NCBI RefSeq assembly: GCF_003265705.1
Contig: NW_020313044.1
Span: 4,785,399-4,849,398, forward strand
Reading direction: 5' to 3'
From: Callorhinus ursinus
Taxonomy: Eukaryota > Chordata > Mammalia > Carnivora > Otariidae
Length of the DNA: 64,000 bases
The translations under genes and the position numbers were made by a program. The notes below the pieces were generated by a model, which searched no databases, had not been told where the DNA came from, and saw only the letters and a list, made by a program, of their open reading frames with translations. Of the stretch, positions 12,070 to 23,584 are shown one piece after another. Each line of letters starts with the position of its first letter. Position 1 is the first letter of the stretch.

Positions 12070-12268
12070 TTTTTTTTTTTTAAGATTTTATTTATTTATT
12101 TGACAGAGAGAGACACAGTGAGAGAGGGAACACAAGCAGGGGGAGTGGGAGAGGGAGAAGCAGGCTTCCCACTGAGCAGGGAGCCCGACACGGGACTGGA
12201 TCCCAGGACCCTGGGATCATGAAATGAGCCGAAGGCAGATGCTTAACGACTGAGCCACCAAGGCACCC
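12070..12268 (-). repeat. Can-SINE
   Basis: An 11-bp duplication GAAACTGAAGA lies at 12059-12069 and 12269-12279. The body has GGGAACACAAGCAGGGGGAG, the most common subtype in this window. Confidence 0.94.
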
Positions 12269-12289
12269 GAAACTGAAGACATTTTTTTT

Positions 12290-12620
12290 TAAATTACTTA
12301 TTAAAAAACTTTTTATCTTGAAATAATTTTAGATCTACAGAAGAGTTGCAAAGATAGTACAGGAAATTCCCTATATTCTTCACCCAGCTTCCCCTAATGT
12401 TAACATCTTTCATGACCATATTATATTGCTCAAAACTGGGAAATTAACCTTGGTACAATACTATACGAATTCTCTTTAGATTTTGTCATTTTTTTCCCAC
12501 CATGTTGTATTTAGTGCTAATGTCTCCTCAGTCCTCCCTAGTATGTGACATTTTCTCAGTCTTGCTTTACATTGCCTTGGCACTTTTAGAGAGCACTAGT
12601 CAGGTATTTTGAAAAATATC
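12290..12620. repeat. L1M 3' UTR-type fragment
   Basis: ACAGAAGAGTTGCAAAGATA, CCCAGCTTCCCCTAATGTTA and TTGGTACAATACTATACG are signature words of ancient L1M tails. Confidence 0.7.
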
Positions 12621-14445
12621 TCTCAATTTGGGTATGTCTGCTGTTATCTCATGATTCCACTAAGGCTATGAATTTGGGGGAAGAATAAGAGAGGTGATGT
12701 GCCCTTCCTGTCACATGATTTCAGGGAGTATATGACGTCAGTGTGACTTATTACTGGTGATGTTTAACTTTGATCACTTGGTCAAGGTGGCGTCTGCCAG
12801 ATTACTCTACTGTGAAGTTACCATTGTCCCTGTTCCATGTTCTGTTCTTTGGAGGCAAGTCACCCGGTCCAGCCCACACTTCAGCGGGGGGCAGAAACTG
12901 GAAGGTTTTAAGAAGGGCAGTGACAAGAAGGGATTGGATAAATAAATGATGGTTACTTTGGAATACACTTCTCTAAGTAGTACAGACCTGGAACTGATGG
13001 CCCGGCGAAAGCTGTGTATCTTAAAGACCACAGTCTTTCATGTTCTTTCCTGTTGATTTTCATGGTCATCTTTTAAGGAGACTGTTATACCATTTAATTT
13101 TGTCCTAACTCAGAGATGGGCCACGGGGCAGGTCTTCTGGAGGGAGGGGAATTTCCGGTACCCCCCAGTAATGGCTCCAACACGCTGCCCTGTGTGAAGC
13201 CCCACCCCTTGCGCCCACCACCCTACACACACTCTCATGGGCCAACAGGGCTCCTAGTTTTGATCACTGGCCTCCTTGGGCAGGGCAAGCGGAGGGTGTG
13301 TGTCCTGTGGTCCACATGAGGTTTGTGGCTGGGTATGGAGAGCTGAGCTATCACAAGGGGAGGTGGAAACAGGAGTGGGAAGCCTGTAAAATGAAATGCC
13401 ATGCAACACCACTTACTAAAAACGAGAGTGGAGCTGTCGAGATACGGAAGGAAGTCCATCCATGTGTGTTGTGTGGAAGAGTTTTCTGCAGGGTGATCCC
13501 CTGTATGGTTTGAAAGATGGAAGGACAGTTTCTGCACACTCACTGTTTGTTAAATGAATGAGTGGTATACTCCAAAATGTCAGACCGAAGCTGGGAATTT
13601 GGTGGGGAATTTTATTTTTTTCTGTTGTTTTCCTTTTTGCAAAAGTCATGTTGTTTTTTAAAAAATATATTTCACTTCTTAAAATGTTAAAAAAAATTAA
13701 GTGCTACCTTGATTCTTTTTCCTGAAGCTGATCAATAATCATTCTTCTTATGCTGGCCTGGTCTAAGTAGGGTGAATGTTCACTATTGACCATTAACAAA
13801 CACTTCTGGTAACCATACATTGTTCTAGAAAGGTCAGAAGAACCAAATGGCATAGGTTCCTAAACTGGCCTCCTCATTTTCTCTTTGAGGATATTTTGTC
13901 ACAGGCAAACGGTGAAGGGGGCTCAGGGCTGGGAATTCGCCAGATTCATTTTTGCAAACTCCTGGCCCCAATACCTTCACAGTCCATGAGTGATTCTAGA
14001 GCAGTGCAGCTAGGGCTTCTTACTTGGCAGCTACGGCTCAGGCCTCCTCCATCCTCTGCCTCAGCCACCCCCAGCTGGCTGCCCAGATACCATGCTCATG
14101 CCTCTTCCCAGTGTCCATGGGTGGGCACTCGGGTAGGAAAGCAGGGGTTCAGGAGTCAGGCCTATGCAACCTTGAGCACATGACTTCACCTTCTAGACCC
14201 TCAGTTTCTTCATGTGTAAAATGGGGGAAATAAAAGTACTAATACAGAGTGAGGATTAAAGGAAAAATGGGTAAAAAGTCGTTGATTGGTGTGGTGCTAG
14301 GCATGTGGTAAATACTCAAGTATTTATACTCGACCGTATTAAGATGGAAGCTGGTCTTATTCATATCATTATGATTATGAAATGCTACATTCTCTCACAT
14401 GGCTAGCTTTAGGACTGAAATAAAGCCTGAGACCACTGTTCATCC
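12621..14445. other. Intergenic DNA with one MIR
   Basis: Nothing coding was recognised. The MIR at 14150-14330 is listed separately. A DNA segment at 13600-13700 is AT-rich. Confidence 0.4.
14150..14330 (+). repeat. MIR copy
   Basis: CTCAGTTTCTTCATGTGTAA, TGAGGATTAAAGGAAAAATG and GGCATGTGGTAAATACTCAA follow MIR order to the 3' end. Confidence 0.65.
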
Positions 14446-14580
14446 CCCCCTTTTTTTTTCTTAAAGTAGGCTCCACACGGGTGGAGCCCAGCATGGTGCT
14501 TGAACTCATGCCCCTGAGATTAAGACTTGAGCTGAGATCCAGAGTCGGGTGCTTAACTGACAGAGACACCCCGGCACCTC
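14446..14580 (-). repeat. Short, older Can-SINE
   Basis: TTAAAGTAGGCTCCACACGG to CAGAGACACCCCGGCACCTC reads as a diverged minus-strand short SINE. It is the last Can-SINE before the 25-kb zone without any. Confidence 0.75.
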
Positions 14581-15254
14581 TTGTTCTTTCCTTTTTAACT
14601 CTCCCGTCAGTGTATCATTAATTGATTACTACATCTGACAAATATTTATTGACTGCCCCTCATGTGCCAGATGCTGTGCTAGAAGCTTCCCAGTGGATGT
14701 GGGGGTATATTGAAATACTGATCCCCTGGATGCTCAGGGAAGTGGGTGTAGCTTGGGGAGGACAGAGCCCCTGGACTCTAGAGTGTTGCTGCCCATCACT
14801 GGCAGGAGACCTTACCAGTTTACCTGAGTGGGCAGTTTCTATGTGTGCTGTGACAAAGGCCAGGCCGTACTGAGGTCAGGAGCAAAAGAGGCCAAGTTCC
14901 CCACCGTTGCAGAACGCATCCTCTAGTGAGGACGAGACATGTTGCGAACAAGGAGACAGGTCGTCAAATTGCTGCATATTGCAGAAGTGACAGGAAGAAC
15001 CAAATAAAGGTCAGAGAGAGTCGGGGCAAGACAGTTGGGTGATTACTGATGGTATCATTATGGCTGAGGCCACCTTGGGGGAATTTTTTGGAGACACTAC
15101 AGATTGGCTCATAAATGTTTGAAAACCATGAACTGTTCCCTAGAGAGAAAACCTGGCTCTTATTCTTTGCTTTACAGCTAACCTGTTATGTGACCTTGGA
15201 CAAGCCACTTGGTCTCACATCCCCATCCATTTATTGGAGGTGGGTGGATGGGAC

Positions 15255-15405
15255 CAGGGATTCTTAACATTTTGGGAGGGTCACATGGCCCTCTGAGAGA
15301 CTGATAAGTGTCTCTCAGACAAAAAGCACAAACATACAGAAATTTGTCTAACAATGTCAAAGGGCTCCCTTTAAACCTCCCCAAATTCTGGGCTAAGAAC
15401 CACTG
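15255..15405. mobile_element. hAT-like non-autonomous DNA transposon remnant
   Basis: The ends CAGGGATTCTTAAC and GCTAAGAACCACTG form imperfect terminal inverted repeats of MER5/Charlie style, with TCACATGGCCCTCTGAGAGA inside. No clear 8-bp target duplication is visible. The exact family was not identified. Confidence 0.5.
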
Positions 15406-17039
15406 GTCTCCATGAGCTTAGATGTCCTTTCTGGGATTACGACTCTGGTACGTGTATCTGAGTGACAAGCCTGCAGGGTGGGCAGCCTTAGGAAGCCCTC
15501 TAGATGGGGTTTGGGATATCATGATTTAGGTTAAAGTCCCCGGCGAGGCCAATCAGACTTGACACCAGCCAGCATCAGGAGTGGAGAGCCAGGCAGGTAA
15601 TACAAAAAAAAAAAAAAAAAGAGAGAGAGAGAAGCAGAATGGACTAAGGGACATTGTGGTACAAACGTCATCAGTGCTGGTGGGCATTCAACCCAGGGGA
15701 ACTGGGCAGTGCAAGCTGTGGGAAGGCAAGGGGACCCTGCCCAGTCTGGAAAGGGCAGTTACCTTTCTTTCCAGCCAATTCCTACCATGGGGAATGGGGG
15801 CTGAGGCACCAGCTATTTTTATTTTCCAAGAAAAGTTGTATATCTGGGTTTGGAAACCTCTTATTTTTCAAATCAATTTTTGAAAACACTGTGGACCAGC
15901 ATTCTGTGATTTCCTGGCCCTGTGGTCCAGGCTGCTGGCATAAGATGGAGAAACTGAGGCTCAGGAATAGATACCTAAATCCCTCTATTCCCTGCCCTCC
16001 TACGTGAGCCCCATTTTCATCTCTGATAGTAGTAACAGCATTTATCAGGGTTGTGCACAGCCACTATCTCATCCTCCAACTGTTATTAGGGCAAGCATTC
16101 TCCCAAGGTCACACTAGTGAAGATGACAGAACAGGGACCTGAGCACTAGGGACCCTAAGGCTCAGTGCTCTTCTCAGCACATTGCCCTGCAAGGGGTGGC
16201 CTGTGGAAGTGGCAGTCACTACTGAGAGAGCCCCAAGGCTTGTGCCCACCCTGGGGACTAGCCCTGCCTGGATAGATACTAGTTCTCTAATCAGATTAGG
16301 CCTGGCATCTCCAAGAGCTTTAGTAATCCGGGGCTGGCTGGAGCATTGCCTGGAAATCAATCAAGCAGTAGCCTGGGGGGTTGGGAGGAGCACTGCTTCT
16401 AACTAGGGGCCCCCTACCCTTGCCACCCTCCATCTCCACCCTGACTGCTCTGGCTCCCTGATCTGTGCCCCATCCACCCGCCCCAGGACTGACGCAAAGA
16501 GCGTGACTTGGCCCCTGGACATGCAGAGGGGTGGTCTATGCCCTTCACCCTGGGTAGGCATCTCTCCTCTCATAGCTGCTGCCCCACTCACCCACGAGGC
16601 CAGCAGAACACATCTGTGAATTATAAGGGGCAACTTACATCTCCCTCTCTTCCCTGTAAGATTCTCGTCCCTGGCCACCACAGCCCAAATTAATTCCATA
16701 GTCTGGGGAAACAGTTCCTCTTTTGATGGCACGAGGAATCAGGAAGCCTGGCCAGGAGCAATGTTGGGAGGGTTCTTGTAATGTCATGTGGTCATGGAGG
16801 ATCCCTCCTGAGATCAGTTTGGAGATGTGGCCTCAAAATTCAAATGCCGTGCTGTGGTGAGGTGGTTAGACCAGAATTCAAATCTCTTGTCAATTAGTCC
16901 ATGAAATCTTGGTTAAAGATCACCTACTCTGCCAACTTGTACAAAGCACAAGTGGAAGGAAACCTTTCTGGGAACACAGGAAAGTATCCAAGGGGAGGTG
17001 ATACTTGGGTTGGGTTTGGAAATTAAAATAAGACCCAGG

Positions 17040-17180
17040 CTCTGGGGAAAGGCCCACCACTTATCAGCTGTGTAGCCTTGGGCAAATGACTTAACGTCTG
17101 AGCCTCAGTGTTCTCGTCTATGAGACTGATTATATCACCCTAACCTGAATGTTTTCAAGACTGTAGATGACAACACAGCA
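17040..17180 (+). repeat. MIR copy
   Basis: CAGCTGTGTAGCCTTGGGCA and AAATGACTTAACGTCTGAGC, then CCTCAGTGTTCTCGTCTATG, match the MIR core. Confidence 0.65.
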
Positions 17181-17609
17181 TCTTTGCTTAGAAGCAGTAG
17201 CTTTTGTAGTGATTTCATAAGGCCACTTGATTCCTTTTTTTGTTTTTCTTTTCTGGCCACTTGATTCTTGTTTCCCTGTTGAAGGCTTGCCAGGAGACCG
17301 TAGGTATTCTGACTACTGATCTCAGTTAGCGTGTCTTCTGGAGCTCCGTTACCCTGCTCCGGGGATGGTCAATTTTTCTATTCAGAGTCCGAGGCCACTC
17401 CCTCCCTCATCACTCCCTGGGAGGGGAGCCAGTCACAAGCTGACCTGAGTCTCTTCACGTACAGGAAGGCAGCAAGGAAAGAGACCAGACCCAAGGGAGG
17501 AGAAGGTGGAGAGGAAGTGAGCAGGGAGGGTCCCAAACCTTGCAGCAGTTAAACGTTAATGTGGGTGTCAGCATAGGAAGTGTCTTCTAAGGACAGAAGG
17601 AAACGAGGG

Positions 17610-17900
17610 CGTTTATCATCTCCTGCTTAACAGATACAGATGTATTCATAATTATCCTTCGCCTTGGGCCTTGAGGCCCAGGTGGGCTCCAGAAGGCCCG
17701 TGTTCCTGCCAGATGAGTCCTTAAGGTACATCATGTAGACAATTGGAATGCCATTTATCGTGCAAAACACAATAAAACCCTGAGCTCTCTTCCTGTCTCA
17801 GAGACCCATAAATTATGAAAATTATACCTGCCCCAGGCCATGGACATATTGTTTTATTAAAGTTCCGATGAATAAACTTCAGACTCTTAAAAATGTCCTC
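17610..17900. promoter_or_regulatory. Candidate conserved non-coding element 3' of SPRY4
   Basis: An AT-rich stretch 2 kb beyond the SPRY4 poly(A) site is dense in homeodomain-like words: TTCATAATTATCC, GCCATTTATCGTGC, CACAATAAAACC, the near-palindrome CATAAATTATG and ATGAATAAAC. It has no repeat signature. Conservation is suspected from composition only. Confidence 0.3.
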
Positions 17901-19869
17901 TTGGCTTTCATCTGGCACACACCTCCGGCATGGAGTTGTCGGTCGCCTGGGTTCATTTGATTACCTCACCAACGTACTTCAGAAAGTGGAGCTCATTTCA
18001 AGTTGTGGGTTCAGCAGGCTGGAGGGGACGGCTGGGGAGCTGCAGGCGTGGCTTGGGGCTTCCTGGCCATACAACAGAGTTGTCCAGGGGGTAATCTTGC
18101 TTTTTGCCCCCAGAGCAGGGAAACCAAGGCCCCCCTTTCTTTGTGGAATGAGCACCAGGCCTGTAGTGCCTCTTAGGAATATTTGGTTATCAGCACAGAG
18201 AGGGTAGACATTCTCCTTCTTCCGCCTTATTTTAAAATTCAATCACTGGGGAGTCTTTTTACTCTGTTCTCTGCTTCTAACACAAATTGAGCTGCTAAGC
18301 TTTCAACTCCCTGTTTTTCCCATCCACTCCCAACCATGTCTTGGGCATGCAACCCGGTCTATGAGCCTGTGTCTGCACCTGTAAGAGGCAGCTAAAAGTA
18401 CTATCGGCCGTGTATTGGTCAATTCCTGGCAGAAAGAAAATGTTCTATTCAGCAAATGCTAACCATTATTATTACCCAAAGCCATTTTGTAACTGGGAAG
18501 CAAGGGGAGGAAGGGCCAGTCAGGAAAGGAAAGATAAGGGAGGTAAATGTGGAACTTTTGCTCTGGACATGGAGTTTTTAAAAAATCATTGTATGTTTAT
18601 TCAAACAGCACTTGGATTAGTGAGATTCTAAGCACCCAGCACCTTGCGTAGGTTTTTGTTATTTTTCATTTCTGAATATGAGAGACCAAGTAAAACCAGG
18701 GTCAGGCCAAGCATCAGGAAATCCAAGGCTGAATCAAAGCCTGATATACAGCAGCTAGGACTGAGGGGATTAAAAAGGAAAGCATCAGCAGCGTGAAACT
18801 TCCCTTGTCGGCACAGGAAGACTTCGGAGTACAAATTACTCTTCGTCCATCCATTTGGGAACGGGATAGGCCACGTGGTCTGGCCGAGGAGGCTGGAGCC
18901 TATCTTCATTCTTAAAATTCTAGAGCAGACAGGACCACGCTGAGGACAAACATCCTTTGTGCCTTCTTTGGCATTGACCAGAGGGTCCTTGTAATGGGTT
19001 TAGCTATCTCAAGAGGAACCTGAGGCTTTAACCAAGAATTGGAAGATGCCAGAAATTGATGACTCCGGAGAAAACCAGAACTGGACCCCCGGGCTCCTTC
19101 TCTTCCTCCTGAGGCCCCCCTCGCCCATCCTTGTTGCTTGTGTGCCCATGCTTAATGGCAACAGAAAAAAAAAAAAAATCACTCAACTCCTTTTCTTTCA
19201 GAAAACAAGAGGCAGGTGTTCACATGTTCAAAATAAAAAAAGTTCCCCCGGGTACATAAAGTGAGAAGTGGCCAGGTCTCTACCAGTTTTTTTTTTTTTT
19301 TTTGAGGGGATGGGGTGGGGACAGAAGAAACGCACAGAAGGTACATTAGAAGGGCAAAGGCAAGGCATTAAATGGGAGACTTCTTAGTGAAAGGAATTGC
19401 TCTTGTACAATATCCACCAATCTGGTGAAAATAAGGAAACCACCAAAGGTTTTCTGTTTGCCTTCTTAAAGCATTGTATGGGTCTGTGTGCATTGAAATC
19501 TGCTTTGGGGGCACCAGGGCTTACCCAAAGGAGAGAATTGCATAATTTTTCTAAACTGGACAGGTCAGATGACCCTTTGCCACCTCCTCTGCCTCCCTGA
19601 AGTTTGTCATCTGTTACAAATACACACCTGTGTGGGGAAGAGGTGGCAGCACCTGGTAGAATTCAGCTAGGTAAGAAAGTGAAGCTCACCTCCAGTGGTT
19701 GTCAGTGTGTCCTAGAAGCAGAACGAGGGACTGTTCTGGCACAAAGAGCCCCTTCTCTGCCCCTTTGTCCTGCCAGAGCTGGGGTATGCATTCCCACTTG
19801 ATGACAAACCCTGACAAATTCAGAGTCTTGCTGGATGAGGGTGTGGGGGTGTGAACACAAACACACGAG
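17901..19869. other. Intergenic DNA immediately downstream of SPRY4
   Basis: No gene, SINE or L1 was recognised. Poly(A) at 19166-19179 and poly(T) at 19289-19304 are simple tracts. Transcriptional read-through past the SPRY4 poly(A) site is expected here. Confidence 0.4.
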
Positions 19870-19909
19870 AAACGGCAGTCCTGTGTATATTTAACAATAT
19901 ATATTTATA
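19851..19909 (-). terminator. SPRY4: Probable distal poly(A) site of SPRY4
   Basis: In mRNA sense, variant hexamers UAUAAA (19909-19904) and AAUAUA (19905-19900 and 19891-19886) lie just upstream of a GU-rich tract (GTGTGTTTGTGTTCAC, 19866-19851), so cleavage is expected near 19870-19880. No canonical AAUAAA was found here. The position agrees with the expected UTR length. Confidence 0.5.
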
Positions 19910-21381
19910 TATATTTTCTAGATCAGTACATTCAGTTTTTAACTTGTTTTTTTCTTCACAAACAGAAGAACTCTTACAATAGTAGACTTTCTAAAATAAA
20001 TACTATTAAAATAGAGCTTCAAAATAAATATTCTATACAAAGGAAACCTTCTGTGGTAACTTTTGATGTGGGGTGAGACGGGGCTACAGTGAAGAGGGAA
20101 CAGGAAGGAGGAATGTGGTGGGGTGGGAACCTCAGAACAGCTTTTTCTGTTTGTAACACGAAACCAAACTGGGGGGCTGTGAGAAGAGAAAGCAAGGTAG
20201 GACAGACACCACACGGAGTTACCCACAGCAAACATGGCAGCGCAAGATTTGTCATCAACTGTCACAGTAAGCAGAGGGCATGGAAATGCTTACCGAAGGC
20301 ATGAACCAGAAGGCCGGTGAAGCTTGGGAGATGCCCTCGTGAATTGTACAGTGCAAAGTCATGCTGCCCCAACCCCATCAGCCATCTCCTGGGGCAGTGG
20401 GGGAGACTATGAAACTTCGAGGTGATGGAAACGGGGTGTTTGCTCCCGACCAATACCTTCCATGTTGTGCAAACTTGGGCCAGTCACGATCTAACTGGGC
20501 CCCACTCAGTGTACATTGGGGACCCACGCAGACTCCACAGCGCTGAAGAACTAGACGTGTCACATGAAGGTCTTTCACTTCTGTTGGCTGTGAAGGGGCC
20601 CACACCAGCAGCGGGGATTGGTCTTCACCTCCTTCCAGCAAGGGACTGTGAGAAGGGACTTGGTTGCGCCCCGACATCCATCCGGAAGGTCTTGGGCTAT
20701 CCTAGAGCCAGTTCTCAGGGTGCTTCTTGGAGTGCTGGGCCTTCACAAACCCACCCTCAGGGTGGGAGCAGCCACGACCTACTGGGACATGTGTCCTGGA
20801 CCCAGGCTTGTGGACCCTACCCCCAGTTCCAGGCAGAACCACCACCCACCCCAGGCTGAACAGAAATGGGAACTAGCTGGCTCTTTAGAAAAAAAAAAAA
20901 AAAAAAAAGGTTAAAATGAGGCATAATCCAGCCAAGGAAGCTACTGCCGATGGAAACACAATCAGCCAGAGCACCCAGAGAAATGTGTCGTGTTTCTGAG
21001 ATTTCAGTCCCTCAGTGGCCCTTGACTGGCCCCCAGGACCCACGGGCAAGCCAGTTTTGTTTTTTTGCCAAGAAGCTGAGAAAAACATGCTGAGGGCTTG
21101 CCCCGCAACAGAGCTGGGAGAACCAGAGCTGCTTCACTGCTTCCCTTTACCACTGAGCACAGGGGACACCGGGAGCTCGGCACACATCCATCTAGCAGGT
21201 TAAATGCAAACCAAAAAGAACAAGGCAAAACAGGAGGAAGAAAAAAAGAAAAAAGGAAACCCAAACCAGAAAAATCCGTGTTTACAACTATGTACACAAA
21301 GTCAGGGTTCATCAGGGGTCAGGAGACTGTTTGTCAGGAAACAGGGTCTGTGTAGATAAGAGGGTCGGTGGGGTAGGTGTG

Positions 21382-21383
<2 letters not shown>

Positions 21384-21431
<48 letters not shown>
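21384..21431. repeat. (TG)n microsatellite in the SPRY4 3' UTR
   Basis: This is an uninterrupted run of 24 TG units on the plus strand, which is (CA)24 in the mRNA. CA repeats in RNA are known binding sites for hnRNP L. The length is likely to vary between individuals. Confidence 0.95.
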
Positions 21432-21433
<2 letters not shown>

Positions 21434-21435
21434 AC

Positions 21436-21442
21436 AGCTTAT
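21436..21442 (-). promoter_or_regulatory. miR-21-5p seed match (7mer-m8) in the SPRY4 3' UTR
   Basis: The mRNA reads ACAUAAGCUGUG, and AUAAGCU pairs with bases 2-8 of miR-21-5p. It lies four bases from the end of the CA repeat. Sprouty genes are established miR-21 targets, but a single 7-mer can occur by chance in a 3.7-kb UTR. Confidence 0.4.
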
Positions 21443-22698
21443 GTAAATCAATTCTCCACAGAACGGATGTGTACAACACCAAGATCACCAAAGTGCAACT
21501 TGCCACTGGGTCAAGTTTTCCATGGAGACAATTGAGAGGGGCCCTGGGAAAAGTTCTGAGGCCTTGCCAAGAGTGGACGCGTGCCCTTCATTTTGGGGGT
21601 AACCTCTGCACGCCGAGGAAAACATCTCCAGCCCCTTCAGTACACATCTGATACATTCAATTAAGAGTGAGTGGTTGGCTGAATGTGTTTTTCCTACCAT
21701 TCCCTCCTATTTGTGCAAGATGGCAAGGGTAGCTACATGAATCAGCCTTAGAAAACGCAGATGCAATATTTCATACTTCTTACAAGCCAGCAAATGTTAT
21801 ATAAATAAAGCCTAAAATAATAAGACCCTCCCCTCCTTTCCTCCAATCAATAAATACCTACGGTTACAATTAACTTATTCTAAATCATAAGATGTTACTA
21901 CTAGTCTTCAAGAAGGAAAAAAAAGTCCTTGAGCATTGGGTGCATGCCAATCACAGCTACCTGCCTCTTTGCCTCCATCCTGGAGGCAGTTCTGTTCCTA
22001 CAGAACAAACTGGAAATGCTACACAAGGTCTGCCTAATGCACTTCCAGTTTCACCTGGGGTAGCTTTTCTGACCCAGGCCACCTCCTCTCGTGGGGTGGA
22101 ACGACACACAGAATATCACACGAGGCGAAAACCCCTGCACAACAGCTGGGGAGGAAGGACCAGACACAATATAGCTTTTGCATGCAACAAGTACCTACCC
22201 ACTGGACGTGCTGCACTTTTGAGTCCTTTAGCACCTTGAGAGAAAGAGTTGCTACGTCTTTGGGGGCTGTTGGGAGGGGGCGGGTGGTGTGGCCACACAC
22301 AGAAGCAGGGCTCAATCCCAAGAAGCCCCTGGAGAATTCCCACCCCCCCCCCCTTGCTCTTACTCCCCCGCTAGGGCTTCCTAACACTAAAATAGACTCT
22401 TTTTTCATCATCTGTCTATTTACATTAAAGATACAGACACATCACTGTACACAAAAGGCTATGACAGCAAGCAGCAGACTCAGAAGAGGAGCCCACACCC
22501 AGCTTGGCTCTGTCACTCTGCCAACAGGTGTTGCCTCTCTTCTTTGCTGTTAAAATCCTCTTCTTGGTGGGAAGGGGGATTGTGTTCCTTGAGGTTGCTC
22601 GCCCCCCAGATTTTGAAATCAGCCCTTCCTGGGGGGTGGCCCAAAAGGAAGCAAGTGTTTCATTATTATTTTTTTTAAAACACCGTTATAGCATCTAG

Positions 22699-22704
22699 TT
22701 TAAT
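22699..22704 (-). terminator. SPRY4: Possible proximal poly(A) signal ATTAAA
   Basis: The minus strand reads AACAATTAAACTAG about 880 bases after the stop codon. ATTAAA is the commonest variant signal. Use of this site would give a short 3' UTR lacking the CA repeat and the miR-21 match. No clear GU-rich element follows, so support is weak. Confidence 0.25.
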
Positions 22705-23584
22705 TGTTCTATAAAAACATAATGACTGGATCCAGAGACCACAGCCTCAGACTCATTGGCAAAATGATATTTGGTCTCGCATGTGCCGCCCCGGCCTTCT
22801 CTACCCATAAAATTTCTGGAAAGGATTTGGGTAGAGAGAACTCGGGGCACATAGTGGCAGGTGAGTCTGCGACTCGGTAAGAACCGAAGGACGGTGTTAT
22901 GGGCGGAACACCCCCGAGAGTTAGTGATGAAGCTGGAAGGGAGAACTGCACGGCGTAGTGGCTCCTAAATCCATTTGCGGCTCCAGGGAGGCAGAGTGGG
23001 GAATGAGCCTCTGCTCGTAGGGGGGGGGGGTCCCAAGTATATACAACAGGCGTTGCCAGGGTCTTCGCCTTCCCCAGGGTATTGGGGCAACCTGGGGTTG
23101 GGGGGGAGGAGCAGTACGGACGTCAGGGTTCCAAGGGTCTTCTCCAAAGGTCCCCTGGTCCCGCAGTTAACGATTCCTCCCAGGCAGCCAAAGAGAAGGG
23201 AAGGGCGGGCAGAGAGGGGGGAGGAGGGACCGGGAAGGCGGTTCAAGCAGCTGCAACTTCCAGATATGTGCCCCCATCTATGTTGGGTCTTCTGAAAAAG
23301 AACGCCCCCCATTCCCTGCCACACCACGCCCCTGCCAGAGTTCCAGGGCCCGGAAAAAAGAAAACCAAAACACAACCCCAAGTGCTTCTTCATCCCTTCG
23401 GGGAAGAGAGGGCGGGAGGGAGGGCAGCGGTGGTCCCCACGGCTTCAGAAGCGGAGGGTGGGGAGTGGGCAGCCCGGCAAGGTCGGCCTCGGGACACTAA
23501 AACTTCCGGCCTTGCTGTGGTCTTCTCAGGTGTCAGAAGGGAACCAGGTTTTCAGGGGGAGCGCGGGGGCTTTGACCCCAAGTG

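Larger units (their letters stand above)
14581..17600. other. Intergenic DNA with MIR remnants, a poly(A) run and one hAT-like element
   Basis: L2-type CAAATATTTATTGACTGCCC is at 14640, a hAT-like element at 15255-15405, a poly(A) plus (GA)n run at 15603-15630 and MIR pieces at about 15940-16140 (minus) and 17040-17180 (plus). Open frames here are chance. Confidence 0.45.
19870..23584 (-). other. SPRY4: SPRY4 3' untranslated region
   Basis: About 3.7 kb follows the stop codon, close to my recollection of the long human SPRY4 3' UTR; the end point is inferred from sequence. In mRNA sense it holds a (CA)n repeat of 24 units (21384-21431), a U20 run (20889-20908), AU-rich patches with AUUUA words at about 19980-20035 and 21790-21860, and a miR-21-5p seed match at 21436-21442. 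Open frames on the plus strand here, such as the one over 23082-23693, are GC-driven shadows of the coding exon and its UTR. No Can-SINE has inserted in the UTR. Confidence 0.75.
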
